Assembly (NCBI RefSeq): GCF_964340395.1
Contig: NC_135556.1
Span: 17,387,642 to 17,451,641, forward strand
Reading direction: 5' to 3'
DNA: 64,000 nt
From: Glandiceps talaboti
Taxonomy: Eukaryota > Hemichordata > Enteropneusta > Spengelidae
Numbering within the stretch: position 1 is the stretch's first letter; every line of letters starts with the position of its first letter. A program made the translations under genes and the position numbers. The notes beneath the pieces were generated by a model, which was not told where the DNA came from, did no database searches, and saw only the letters and a program-made list of their open reading frames with translations. Of this stretch, positions 1 through 12,484 are shown piece by piece.

Positions 1-471
1 TGGATGCCATGTTCCCCATGCAGCTATAGCTCACTTTGACATTGCCTCTATGAAATATTTTGTGCAGTTTAGAACCTCTAGGGAAGTGCTTGTCAATTAA
101 GTGGAGGAATTGGTTACCGATGTTTGATTTTACCGTTTTACTATAAGGTGGATTAAACCAGATGATATTTCTTTGTCTATTTTTCCTCTTTACTTTATCA
201 ACACTTTTATTGACATATGCCATGCCATCTTTATATCCGCTGTTTTTGAGTACTTCTGCGTAGACTGGGGCTGCGGAGTTAAACACACTTTCATCATAGG
301 AAATGTCAGAAAGCCTTTTACTTATTGCCGCTGGAAGATGTTTGATGATTGATGGCGGGTGGTTTGATCTAGAATGAACGTATGCTGGATGGTCATTTGG
401 TTTCCTATATGGGTAGAACTTTCCGTTGGTGAGGTTCAATGTAATGTCGAGATAGTTGACAATTTTCAAGT
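1..471 (-). pseudogene. Penelope-like retroelement RT, C-terminal fragment (runs off left edge)
   Basis: Read on the minus strand, positions ~471 down to 1 form one uninterrupted frame of about 157 codons. It has the features I associate with the region after the reverse transcriptase palm in one Penelope-like (PLE) lineage: a YLDITLNL strand, a PYRKPND block, SNHPPSIIK, KRLSDISYDESVFN, and RNIIWFNPPYSKTVKSNIG followed by HFPRGSKLHKIF and VKVSYSCM. Such elements copy RNA into DNA at the target. In the family a GIY-YIG endonuclease usually follows, and it would lie left of the window. Upstream, the similarity ends at a (TA)n/(TC)n run (475-505) with an in-frame stop near 512-514, so the copy is 5'-truncated or broken. 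It belongs to a different lineage from the PLE at 28-30 kb. Family assignment is from recalled motifs, with no search done. Confidence 0.62.
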
Positions 472-472
472 T

Positions 473-970
473 GGATATATATATATATATATATCTCTCT
501 CTCTCGGATGGTTATTCATATTCAAAGGCAAAAGTATGGCCACTTCGCTTTTTATGGTAAAGCGACGGAAAGACCAAGTCATGACCTGTTTACTCGATTG
601 GGGTCCAGAAACAAACGAAGAATTACTTATAGTTGGTAAGCGCATAATTTTGTTATACGCCCTAACGTAAAGGTTACACACCTTTTCAAAATACGATTAA
701 CTGCTCTCGCCATTAATCTGATACACATTTTCCACTCATTGACTATCGCATTTTGGACATTGTAACGATGACACTCTTTTAATGTACTTAATCCAGTCGG
801 TTTCAAATTTCATTTGAAGTACCTATCATTTTAGTGTTTTATTACAACGACAAAGCATATGAAAGGTGTGAACGTTTAACGTTTACACTTAAGACGCACG
901 TGCTGTAAACAAGTAACCGTTCACTAGAAGCTAGTAAAATGTAATATTTCGTCTTTGCACCAAATGCTAG
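473..970. other. Non-coding stretch with short (TA)n(TC)n at its left end
   Basis: A (TA)n run followed by (TC)n occupies about 475-505. The remainder is AT-rich single-copy-looking sequence. Short open frames here (up to 98 codons) read through the microsatellite and show no domain I recognise. Confidence 0.5.
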
Positions 971-1017
971 CTATGTATGTATTTATTTATGTATGTATGT
1001 ATGTATGTATGTATGTA

Positions 1018-1063
<46 letters not shown>

Positions 1064-1201
1064 CGTGCGTGCATGCATGCATGCATGCATGCATGCATGC
1101 ATGTATGTATGTATGTATGTATGTATGTATGTACGTACGTACGTACGTACGTACGTGTGTGTGTGTGTTTTGACGTATTACTACTACTACTACTACTACT
1201 A
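971..1201. repeat. Compound microsatellite (ATGT)n-(TG)n-(ATGC)n-(ATGT)n-(ACGT)n-(TG)n-(TAC)n
   Basis: Successive blocks change by one base per unit: ATGT (to ~1022), TG (to ~1059), GTGC/ATGC (to ~1100), ATGT (to ~1131), ACGT (to ~1155), TG (to ~1168), then TAC (1179-1200). Open frames on both strands here (poly-MYVC, poly-HTYI) are artefacts of the repeat. Confidence 0.95.
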
Positions 1202-1655
1202 GTTTTGTTAGAGCTTGTATGCCATCATAATGTACAAACATATTTGTAGGATGCTCTGTCCTCCATTCCGATTTCTCTATAAATTGTTCACATATAATCG
1301 TAATCGAGCAAAGCTATAATGCTACCACTGACTACATGGCTATTCTATAATCTTTATTTCTAAAAGATGGATCATGACAGTGATATAATAGGATATAATA
1401 TTCATAGGTGCACACACTGAGCATTCGATGCTCAAGTCTTCTTTGATTTAGAAGTACTTTATATCATCTCATGGTTTGCATACTGCTTTGTGCTGTGGTT
1501 AAGTGTATACGTAAGAGCATGTATGAGAAAATTGTTCCAAAACCTTCAAAACAAGTCCATCACTCACAAAACAGTATGCAAACCATGATATGATATAGAT
1601 GTCTGTGATGAGAGTAGTGTATAATATGTATTACGAATACCGTAAAATTGAGGCA
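1202..1655. other. No feature recognised
   Basis: AT-rich sequence between two microsatellites, downstream of receptor gene A. No coding similarity seen. Confidence 0.4.
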
Positions 1656-1714
1656 TTACTACTACTGCTGGTACTACTACTACTACTGCTATTACTACTA
1701 CTACTCCTACTGCG

Positions 1715-1749
<35 letters not shown>

Positions 1750-1793
1750 CACTACTACCACCACCACCACCACCACTATCTACTACTACCTAG
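1656..1793. repeat. Trinucleotide array (TAC)n/(CTA)n grading into (CCA)n
   Basis: About 45 imperfect TAC/TGC/TCC/CCA triplets. Long Leu-, Tyr- or Val-only open frames on either strand are repeat artefacts. Confidence 0.95.
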
Positions 1794-2231
1794 AACTACG
1801 CAAACGAAGACATTGACTAATATGATGACGCTCTATTGAGTTGCTCCATGCTGCAAAGATCGATACTTATACGTGCATTCAATTCTTGTACAATCCACAG
1901 ATGTGGTGTTATTGATTCTACCAATACCCCCTACCGTTCTGTATAAACTTGTAAATATCACAAACTATCACCTCTTCTGCGTATCTTCAGTGTTCAAATT
2001 GGAAAAAGTTAAGTCATTGTGAAAGAGATCATTCAAAATTATCTTCAAAGACTTGAAGTTTGTTAGGTATATGACAAAACGATTGTTAACTTCAAGAAGT
2101 ATCGGTTCGAACAACCTATCGTCTGTTGACAAGAACATTGTACTTCTATCTTCCATCTAATTTATATTCAGTGCATTGTTAAGTATAACAGCAATGATAG
2201 TTCATCTAGATCTTAAAATGTTATCTGCACA
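1794..2231. other. 3' flank of receptor gene A, probable 3' UTR territory
   Basis: This lies immediately downstream of the gene A stop codon on the minus strand, so some of it should be 3' UTR. I could not identify a convincing AATAAA-type signal on the minus strand close to the stop, so the transcript end is unresolved. Confidence 0.35.
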
Positions 2232-2940
2232 TCACAACCGTCTTAAGATTGATCTATCTCTTTGCACGCCAGGATTTGTTGTATCCGACTGCCTACGACT
2301 GTTCCTCGTCAATCTACTATGTCGACTGCGTATTTCCATTGACAGTCTTCGAATTTTACGTAACACGTTTTTATTCATTATGACATAAATTGTTGTGTTC
2401 ACCATGCTGTTTCCCATCGCTATTGCTTCGACAACATAAAAAAGTGTAAAACTATAATCGAACTCGTTATAGACAAGGGGAAAGAAATCTCTAAAGATTG
2501 TAAATGTGTAAAATGGCAACCAGCAGGCAGCAAAGACTATGACAATAATGACTAGTATGCGAACGGATTTTCTCTGAACTGCACCTGGGTTTTGCCTCTT
2601 ATGCAGTGATAGTCTCGACGGGGCTCCTGGTACTTTGTGGTTCCAAAGCTTCAAAGAAATTCCAGAGTAACATATAGCCATTATCGCCAATGGTATGATA
2701 AATCCAACAACTAGTGTAAACATGTCATACACTTTCAGAGCTGTAATCTTGAGGTGCGGCCAAATCTCTCCGCAGAAGTGGTGCGTTTTACCATTCTCGT
2801 AAAATGGAATTACTTTAGTGAAGAGGGCTGTAGGTGTTACCACAACTGACGAAATAATCCAGATCAATGCAATTGCTGTAGTGGCCGTAATAGCTCTTGT
2901 ACGTGGCGCCCATGGAATCCTTGCAACAATAACGAGGTAT
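2232..2940 (-). CDS. Prokineticin-receptor-like GPCR, gene A, exon 2 (TM4-TM7 and C-tail)
   Basis: Terminal coding exon of a class A (rhodopsin-like) seven-helix receptor. The acceptor is ...ATTCCAG with the first exon base at 2940. That base completes the Arg codon of the DRY motif begun in exon 1 (23200-23666), so the intron is phase 2. Joined to exon 1, the protein is 391 residues, matching the ~385-395 of prokineticin receptors. This exon encodes residues 156-391: Y157 of DRY; TM4 with W183 in LIWIISS; extracellular Cys212 (FCGE), expected to bridge to C131; P239 in TM5 (FIIPLAIM); CWLP at 295-298 in TM6; then TFTIFRDFFP and FYVVEAIAMGNSMVNTTIY in TM7. LW-x3-VPG after TM5, RDFFP and FYVVE-IAM-NSM-NT are the signatures that point to prokineticin receptors. 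TM7 has NTTIY where most class A receptors have NPxxY. The C-tail is Arg/Ser-rich. Stop TGA at 2232-2234. Ligand and G-protein coupling are inference only. Confidence 0.9.
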
Positions 2941-5635
2941 CTGGAATCACAAAAAAATATAAATTAATCGAAGAAATCCGTTACGAATTTATGGTCAGTC
3001 ACCATGCAACAATTAGTAACAATTTTTCTTGTCAAAACTATGCTGACAAAAAGAAAAGGATGTTTTTTTCTCACTATGAAGAGGCGAAAAACATATCAAT
3101 TTATTTTAATTTTTCAACAACTACCATATAAATTAATTCATTTTAAGTTGGCCGTACAGCAAGGCCGATCACAAACAGTTACTAAAATGGCTTTCTCAAT
3201 TTTGCATAACAAATTGGTTAAAGGAAAATGATGCACTGGACACAGTAATTTGTGGTTTAGCCTTGTACGAAAGTATCTATCTTTTATGTAAAATAAATAT
3301 TATGTTTTGGAATATATTTACTCGTCAGAGGATGAGACCATATAAAAGTACACTTTAGAGAAAGATTCATACGAAAAACGTGTCTTAATTATTGTGGCAC
3401 GTAGGTTTCATTAATAAAGGAAAGGTTGAGAGTTTAATCAGCCATATAGTAGGTGAAATTGTGTTGTGACATAACTACTTTTAGGAATATACACGTGGCG
3501 TGACACACATATCTAAAGCTTTCTGTCGGGTTCTTCAAAACAGAAATACTGTAATAGTACGAAGTGTTACACCGTTGTAAAGATTAATGGGTTGGGTTTT
3601 ATAATGACCAGCGCCATATTATGTCAACACGCTCATGCGAATTTAAAAAGTTAACACAGTTGAGGCTGATGTATATCTGGCGACCTTATCTGCGAATCCG
3701 GCGTACGGCAACTTATATCTTACGAAAACAAACAGCACACTGATGGCACCTTTCAGCTTATCTTACTAGTAATGTATTATGATGCATCATGTTCCATATG
3801 TTTTTATGGAAACCCAGAGGGGCGTCTGCACATTTGTAGATCATGATAGTAAATGACATGAAAAGTCACAGTAGATCCAGATGTATCAATATATCAGGAC
3901 CCCATATCACCATTGCATTATTGTCAACTATATAATACTATTATGTGTTTTTTAATTTGGTAGGCGTCGGGAACTGGCTTTCGGGGTTTATTTCAAAGAA
4001 AAAGAAGTTCAACAAAGGCATTGATGCCAGACCCCCTACCCCTTAACGAACGACGTTCGTTTATTGAGCTTGTGCGACATTGTACGATCGTAGAACCTTA
4101 CACCCTGGAGATAAAAGTGTATATACTCTATCAACGATTGGAGGTATCGAATTTTTGTTCGATAGAATGGTGAAAGCTCAGCTAGAAAGCTAAAATATTT
4201 GTGAATGATTGATACATACGGTTTTAGGTTCTTGGGAAGCTAAATTCCGAGTGAGAAAAACAGAATGAAATTTCTTGTACATCGCCAGTAGAGCCCCTTT
4301 GGTTGCAAAATATGGATATTTACTAGTATTACGAATGTTAATGATAAACCTTTTTATCATCGCTATTTCAAAGAACAAAAAAAACCTCATGCTTTTAAAT
4401 TTCATTGCCTAAAATTGAGATGACGTTTTGTCACAGACTATATTTTTTTATTTGCATAAGGTGTGTCAGGCCTAGCAGACATTTTGTTAAGTTGAACGAA
4501 GCCCACAGCTAAATCATGTCTGATGGTTTTAATGAGTTGCCAACGGGTGTGAAATGTAAATGTCACTTAATTGAAATAAAATGTGTGAAGTACGCATTAC
4601 CTTCATAGCTATTGGTGTCAAAGGTAACAGCTTTGTCTAAATCAACGATTTGTCTTTAAATACTGAGCATCTTCTGACCTGTATCTGATTTTATCCGTGA
4701 CCGCGAGTGCAATCTTAAACGTATGGCATTTTGGACATTAATATTGACAATTGTATCGCGACAGTTGTTAAAGTTTGTTTACTCTGAAATGTGAAAGAAT
4801 TACATCTTATTGTTATTCTATTATATAAATTCCAAAATTGCGACCACAGAACATACCTACTTCCTTAATTTCAAATATTTTGCATTTCACTTTGGACCTT
4901 ACAGACATACACCTCAGAACACCTCAGAGAAAATATAGTGTCTACACAAGTCGTCCAATCCTTGGAGAATATATATCCATAAATTAGTCCGATGTTATTC
5001 GACAGCTGTCATGAGCAATATACATGTATATATAAACGTACGCAATTGTAAGAATTTGCACATATCGTATCAGTATTCAAATGTTACATTTTATAGCATC
5101 ATCCCCAAAGAAATGAGAATTTCTCCAAAGTTAAATACATATACACTCTCACACCCAGCCGGAAATACTTGGCATATATCACTTTAAGCTTACACAACAT
5201 ATACACCATCTGTTTACGAAAATGTCCGAATTTATAAATGTTACCCTATTGATCACTGATATTGCAGCATTATATATCACCGTTATATATATATACCCAA
5301 CAGCCAAAGCTGTGGCATTTACAGTAATCATTAATGTCAGTATGAAATAATTCATTGCGATATTCTGACATCAAATGTAGTGTTTGATCCAGGAAATTAA
5401 TTTGTAGTGGCAAATATCAGTTACACTTTTTTTCTTTATTTCCAATGACAAAATAACAGGTGCTTGTCCAAATATCGCCCTGTTTAATCCATTACACAGC
5501 GGATCTATTACAGATTTTAAAGTATCATCTTACACTAAGTACACAACGTAAGAGGTTTGTATAGGCCATATAAGTTGTTCCCTTGCTATCGATCATATAT
5601 AAAGAAATACACATTTTCTATCCCCCTCTGCCCAC

Positions 5636-5828
5636 CTAGTATCCATCCATCCACCCATTCATTTATTCATTCATTCATTCCATCATTCATTCCTTCATCC
5701 ATACATCCATCCATTCATCCATCCATCCATCTATGCAATACATACATACATACATACATACATACATACATACATACATGCATATATATATATATATATT
5801 TGTGTGTGTGTGTGTGTGTGTATGTATG
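5636..5828. repeat. Compound microsatellite (CATC)n/(CATT)n-(ATAC)n-(TA)n-(TG)n
   Basis: Blocks of CATC/CATT (5638-5735), ATAC (5738-5778), TA (5780-5800) and TG (5801-5822). It lies inside the gene A intron. Confidence 0.93.
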
Positions 5829-8800
5829 AGTGCGTCCATGAGGTGCATGCATCCATATATGACACCGAAAAGAACATCTCGTCTTAAGATGTCTTCACAT
5901 TTTCAAGTAGTATGCTCGAGTGATGTACGATGAATACTAGGAGTGGTGTACAATGAATACTACAAAAAACTAGACAAATGTAACTATAGTATTGATACGA
6001 TTCTTGGATAGTACAGAATTCCACCTGAATTATTAGTTAATGGCTAGAACGACGCATCACTTCGGTACATTCGATAAGTCTAATGACATATGTATCTTAA
6101 GGTTATTTTAAAAGGCACAACAATCGATAATGTGTATTTCAGATAGTGGTGTTTCCTGTTTAAGTTTAAGAGTGCAAATAAGCAAAGCAATATCGACAAT
6201 AGCATGGCCTCTAAAGTGGCATTGTAAAACCACTCAATGTATTTGTAGCACAGATTTCTTGCCGGTGATCGATTGCGCTGTGTTTTGTTGTTTGATGTTG
6301 TAAGTCTAAGAAATGCTCGCCACAAAGAGCGTCAAGGGGAGAAAGATATACCCTTAAAGGGTTGATCGTACATACTTGGTATAAGTACTGATTGTTCTTG
6401 AACTTCACTTTCAAATTGATGTACTTGAACATGGAATGTAACAGCTGATTGAATCTAAAAGTAGAATCTCACCTTACAATGGGAAATACTTCACAACATG
6501 TTCTAACAACTACATCACAAAAGTTGAGTGTTCACTGGTTGTTGAACTTTAAGGTTATTCTGGTGTCATAAATGAATGGATGGTTGGCATTTAATGTGGA
6601 TAACTGTGATTCAGACAAGGTTATTGATTTGTACTGTACATGTTAAATGTTAAAGGGAGGATGCTATCAGAGAGGAGAAATGTGCGTTTGTTTTTCCTGA
6701 TAAAGGGCGCCCAACTGTAGGAATATCAATCATCATGGTAAATTAGGGAGCTATTCTACTACTAACAAGTTAAGAAATCATGGTTACATATTGAAACCAA
6801 AACACCCTGGTAATCTATTTCTGTTCTCAGGGAATCTAATGTTTTAGATGCATGCTTTATTTCAGAAAGTAATTCATTTTCACAAATGTTTGTCACGAAA
6901 GTAAAAGAAAATATGGAACAATCTACAAAACTTCAGACATCTTGAATTATTGACCGTTTGAAACAACAATGTGTCCTAGCACATCACGGGCAATATAATG
7001 TATTGACTTTGCACTTTTGGTATAGAAAAAACTTAAAAGTGAAATAGATACCTACATAGAACTCTAACACATACCTGACCGGTAATATTAATAAATATAT
7101 AGAATAGCATGGTGATTACTTAAAGCCAAAGCCTATCAATAATAGGTATTTTAATTACTTAGCTTGCCTAACATGTCATGTTCGAATATTTGCCATTGCA
7201 TAGGAACAAGCGGATATTCTTGAGACCCTTGTTTTGTAGCACCCTTTTCATCTTGTAAAAATAAGTTAACATTATAGTACAGTCACACACTTTTAAATGT
7301 TGTACAAAGGTCAATTACATATTCAGGAATGATAAAGTAAGGTGAAATTTCCGCTGTGCTCAAAATAATAGTCGAATGTGCCTAACTTTAAAAGGCTAGT
7401 ATGATTCAATGAGTGAGCTTTCATTCTGAATGAGGTTTTCATCTGTTGATGATGAAAGAATATTGCCATCACAATCATTAGCTAGGTTGTAGGTGCCAAA
7501 TACGGTTAATGTTTAGAATATGGAACCATAGGTATTTGAAATATCACTTGATAACAGTCAAGCAAGACTACTATGTAAATATAGATACGCAAGAACTGTC
7601 ACCAATTCTTGAGATATCAAGATTGCTCGAAACATATTTCTTTTACACCAAGCTGATCATAGTAAATCGAGAAACAGTGATGAAGATCAGTGTCTCTAGT
7701 TTCGTGCCCTAAGGAATGCGAGAACAAGCATACAACATCTCCTATTTTTATAGCTGATTAGGTGTCATGCACGCTGAGTAATCGTTAATGGATGTCAAAG
7801 TCAGTTCAACGTTTTTATCAGGTATTAGGAGACACCAGTGTAATGAATCACTCCATTATCAACATTAAAACATTTTATTGAAAGATGAACGGGAATTTAA
7901 AAAAGATAATGTGCCATGTTTGACAGAATGCAATGTTTTTGTGTCATCTGGTTATCTATTACTTTTATTAAGTGCAATCCAAATTCTATACTATCTTTTC
8001 CGCTTCCAAACATCCCAGACAAGAAATCAGCGAATACTTAAAGCGACACTGTATCTTAGTTACTGGTAACCCGGGTGGAAAATGTTGTCTAGTGTGTTTG
8101 AAATTGCTGAATAAGTAGTATTCCGTACGTGTAAAATTTTTATTTATCATGTAGCCATATGCCGAAACAAATATAAGCAAAACCAATGACAGGATAAATT
8201 GTATAAGGTATACATTTTCTTAGAAGTTATTTATATTACGTTTTCCATTTCAAGGTACAAACATGAATGTTATCTTTATATACAAAATACTTTCGAATAT
8301 GAGAATGTCGACGTCTTTTTTGTAAATCCGAAATGATAATTCTGAATTGGTGAATGCTTATCATGATTTGTTAAAACCAGGTGCACAGTATATCGCAAAC
8401 TCTGATCGATGATTGACTACAGAAAACACAGTTGTGACAATTAAAGGTTAAACTTTCGACAACTGCATGATAATTAAGCATTGTATATGTTGCCAGGAGG
8501 GGAATATATATGGATTCCATCACCATGTTCATTCAGAACATGCTCGAATAGGTGGTAAAAAACCTAATTGACATCGCCATGTTAATTGAAATCTTACACT
8601 TCTGTAGACATGTCTGACCTGCTTCATTGCCTTCACCTATGTCATCATACGTCAGCCACCTCAATTTATACTGCAGATTAATATATGTAGCAATCTCTGT
8701 TACCGTTGATGTGCTTATATTGATCGTAGCTAAAGAACAATATATGACCCATAAAGCTCGAGAATCAAGACAGCCTTTGTAAATGCGTGTGGGGCAACAC

Positions 8801-9678
8801 ATGAAAACATGGCTGATCTCTCCTGTGTACGAGTACATAGCTAACAGGTCAGTCTATTGTCAATTGTATTGCAAGAGGCAATTCATACATGACAGATCAT
8901 GAAAGTAGATGTGAAACATATGATCACCGACTCTAAAGGACTGCGTTCAATAAAATAGCTTAGAAGCTAGAGAAAATCTGACAAAAGGTTAACGAGGAAA
9001 AGTGAATTGAATCATTATTGAATACACACTCCTGAAATGAATGATTCATCTGTACATACATGCTATCAACTTAGATTTACATTCGTGTCTCACAAGCACA
9101 ACAGTTGTACGTTTTTGTGTAAATTTAATTTAAATATGTACGTCATAGCCATCTGATTTGCTCCAATATGAATTTGACATGAGTAGATGGTTAGTATTTT
9201 GCAATTGCTATACCATTTACTAATTTGATGGTATAATTCTCTATATATTTCAATATTTCGATTACATTTGCAGTATTGCTTGCACATCACAACCAGTAAT
9301 TATTATTTAAATGGCATTTGTTTTTAATGTAAACTTGTACAAACATCGATATGCTGTTATTACACTGTTATAATCGTGGGAATCAACTGAACAACATATT
9401 TCCACATGTCAACATTTTGAATACGAAATCTAAGAGCATCGTGGAGGTAACGAGGTCAGTACCGATGCATGACCCAGCATGTTCACATTATATATATATC
9501 CCCAAGGGAAAGGCAAAAGCATGACATGAGTGTTGGATGAGTAACTATAAACCATCTCAATGCTTCCTATTTTTTTATATTAAATAACGTGATTTATGAT
9601 GTAACAGTGATGGGATAAGATAATTATTTGTTAAGTTTCACATTACATGTTTCTTTTCTGGGTAACTATGAAACTCGT

Positions 9679-10128
9679 GTAAACTCACCGCAATTTGGTA
9701 ATTTTATACATATCAATCTATTTGTAACCTTATGATTTAATGGTATACGCTATATAAATAACTTATATTATATTCTCTTGGTGACACATTGCCTACAATC
9801 ATTGATCGGTGATACTCGCTTGTGTAAAATTGATGTAGCGTTGAAGCGAAACTGGCTATGAAAGATCAACTGGAAATAAAATGTAATTACGTTTCAACGC
9901 TACGTAAACTCACCACATGTTGGTAATTTTATACATATCAATCTATTTTTAACCTTATGCTTTAATGGTATACCCTATACGTAACTTATATTATTTTCTC
10001 TTGGTGACACATTTCCTATAATCATTGATCGGTGATACTCGCTTGTGTAAAATTGATGTAGCGTTGAAGCGAAGCTGACTTTGATAAATCAACTGGAAAA
10101 CAAGATGTAATTGCGTTTCAAACGCTAC
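9679..10128. repeat. Tandem duplication, ~225-bp unit, two copies, each ending in a hairpin
   Basis: Copy 1 begins at 9679 and copy 2 at 9904; both start GTAAACTCACC and share long matches such as the TTTTATACATATCAATCTAT block and the ATTGATCGGTGATACTCGC block. Each unit ends with a self-complementary segment (GTAGCGTTGAAGCG ... GCGTTTCAACGCTAC type, ~14-15 bp arms; 9833-9903 in copy 1, ~10058-10128 in copy 2). No coding frame. It could be a duplicated end of a non-autonomous transposon. Confidence 0.8.
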
Positions 10129-10360
10129 TAACGTTAGAGTCTTAGGCATACGGAAATAAATGGGAGTCTGAGCCAAACAACTTTTGCAAAATATTGAGTT
10201 GGTTTTTATGCAACACTGCATAGCAATGTATACTAAAACGAAACGTTGCAGCTGACAAAATACTGCTACTTTTCAATTGGTAAATGCATTTGTTTAGAAA
10301 GGTATCAGCCAGTACTCCGAAACTGTCCTTACCCTACAAGACATTTAAGATGCCACGGAA

Positions 10361-10362
<2 letters not shown>

Positions 10363-10402
<40 letters not shown>

Positions 10403-10412
10403 TGACTGACAA
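10363..10412. repeat. (GACA)n microsatellite
   Basis: About eleven GACA/GACT units. Residual open frame is a repeat artefact. Confidence 0.9.
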
Positions 10413-10847
10413 ACAAGCAATCAGATAAAGCTATGACATTACCCTTCTATACGGAAGTTAGAAAGTGTTTACTCTAAATTTGACTTTCAATTCATTGCTG
10501 GTACCTGTAATTGAATTGGAATAAAAAACAAAGCGTGTTTCAACTTACTCTTAAACTTACTTTGTTATTATAGAGTTATATTTTTGCAATATACTTTATC
10601 GATATTACATACTTAAAATTGTTTTATTGTAAGCCTAACACAATCGGGATCATTACCTAATGTTACCTGCACGAGGGCTGAACTTAAAATTTGACCTGGC
10701 AGTCATTTTTGAAGCACTGGTTAGAACTTCGATTCACGCAAGCTAGGAGTATCTTAAAACATCTTGAGATACAACAGGCAATTGTTAGTCAACATGCTAA
10801 TATTGTCAGAAAATAAATAATATTGATTTTTTTATATTAGTTGACGG

Positions 10848-10880
10848 ACGGACGGACGGATGGACGGCCGCGGACGACAA
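10848..10880. repeat. Short (GACG)n GC-rich repeat
   Basis: Four to five GACG units followed by a GC-rich patch (GGACGGCCGCGGACGAC), unusual in this AT-rich background. It may be the edge of a transposable element, but no partner end was found. Confidence 0.55.
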
Positions 10881-11605
10881 CGGATAATAAGCCTAACCCT
10901 TAAGCTCCATTCAGCTGTCGCTGAAAGCAAAACTAAAATTTTGAAGTAGGTTCTATATATCTAAATAATAATCCACATCCTGCGCCGTGTGAATGACTCG
11001 AAAAGCGTATGCTGTCGCTCTAAGGTAATAATTTTGTCTAAATGTACAGACATTTCTAATTTCTGGAATTCCCTTTGGAAGACACAAGTTTTCAACGTGG
11101 GATGGCTTTTGTTTTGAAAATGGTCAACGATACTTAGATATCACTAAAACGTAACACATTGTGATTGGGAACAAGAACACATAGTCAATTTTCGACGAAT
11201 CCTGCGTCATTATATGTCATCGTATGACAGAATGCTTCATATGTAATATTTTAATGAAACGAAGCTTGCATTCGAGTCTGCATTTTTATTTTTAAAGTAG
11301 CAGTCACCGCAATATATGTATATATAATCCAACGGAATCAATGTTAGTTTACGTCGTAATTATCCAAGTACGCTTATCATTCCGCGGACTAATCGTCACA
11401 TTCTGGGATTTGACACGTTCGATACTCTAGCTAGGTTGAAGACGGCTAAGGCAATACCGGCAGCTGCACATACAAAGCAGCATCGATCATATCGATCAGT
11501 AATATTTTAACTATAGAAGTAAATACAAATTAAAGTACCTCAGTGCATTTGCTAGTTTTGAAAGTGCAAAATGTGACGCACAGGTGAAGATTTGCACGTA
11601 TGTAT

Positions 11606-11608
<3 letters not shown>

Positions 11609-11661
<53 letters not shown>
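11609..11661. repeat. (TA)n microsatellite
   Basis: About 26 uninterrupted TA units, 28 bp left of the foldback element at 11689. Confidence 0.97.
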
Positions 11662-11664
<3 letters not shown>

Positions 11665-11688
11665 TACTCCAACTAAAGAGGACGTGAA

Positions 11689-12261
11689 AAACATTGATAT
11701 GAGTTGAACCAGCACTAATGAGATACACTATATTCAATTGGTATGCAAATAAGTCTAATTGGCGTTATGAGTTTCACTCCAAACAGTAAACAACGCCGGT
11801 TATTCGCCCAGAGAATATGTATACAAACTTGCATTTGAATTGAACCTATCCCTAATGACGTATAGCATAATTACTAGCAAAACAACAACAATACAAACAC
11901 GACAAAAGACACAAAATAACAACAACAAAAACAACACTAGTATAATTTTCTACAAATGTGTGCCGAAGATATGTTTACTTTACTGGCGTTTCTCTGCTGG
12001 CATTTCTTCCACCTCGTTTACACACTGGTAATTAATTTCGCAGTTAAAGCTGCAACTGGAATGTTTAAAAAGTGTTTTTCAGTAATTTACCTATGATATC
12101 GAAAAAAATACGTATAACCATAGGTGATGCAATACAGTGTATTGCACAACCGGAGTTGTTTACTGTTTGGAGTGAGACTCATAACGCCAATTAGACTTAT
12201 TTGCATACCAATTAAATATAGTGTATCTCATTAGTGCTGGTTCAACTCATATCAATGTTTA
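11689..12261. mobile_element. Foldback/MITE-like element with ~105-bp inverted arms
   Basis: The segment 11689-11793 is repeated in inverse orientation at 12156-12261 with only a few differences. Shared blocks include ATGAGTTGAACCAGCACTAA, GAGATACACTATATTCAATT and GCAAATAAGTCTAATTGGCG. The ~360-bp spacer has an A-rich AACAAC section and a 19-bp palindrome (TGCAATACAGTGTATTGCA, ~12127-12145). No transposase frame, so it is a non-autonomous foldback element. Confidence 0.8.
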
Positions 12262-12285
12262 AATACGTAGCGATATAAACACGAT

Positions 12286-12484
12286 AAATCAAGTCAAATT
12301 GATTTTGCGGGACGGCACTCAAAAATCATCACCCTCAACGGCGATCAGGATTTCAACCTGTTTTTGTACTACTTATGGATAATATCGAACACCGATTAAC
12401 GTGTACAACGTCTTATTATTGGTATATTAACAATTTTCAGTGAATACACTGCGGTTGTCTGATCGAAATATGATACTCCAGTTA
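12286..12484 (+). repeat. Interspersed repeat, copy 1 of a ~200-bp direct pair
   Basis: Similar in the same orientation to 13503-13706. Shared blocks include AAATCAAGTCAAATT, CCCTCAACGGC, AATCAGGATTTCAACC, ATTATTGGTAT and AACAATTTTCAGTGAATA. It starts right after the foldback element, so the two may belong to one larger insertion. Confidence 0.75.

Noticed and set aside
2176-2388. Plus-strand frame opposite gene A exon 2
   Set aside because: Antisense shadow of the receptor C-tail.
8533-8838. 101-codon minus-strand frame
   Set aside because: Inside the gene A intron, no domain recognised, no splice-bounded exon structure.
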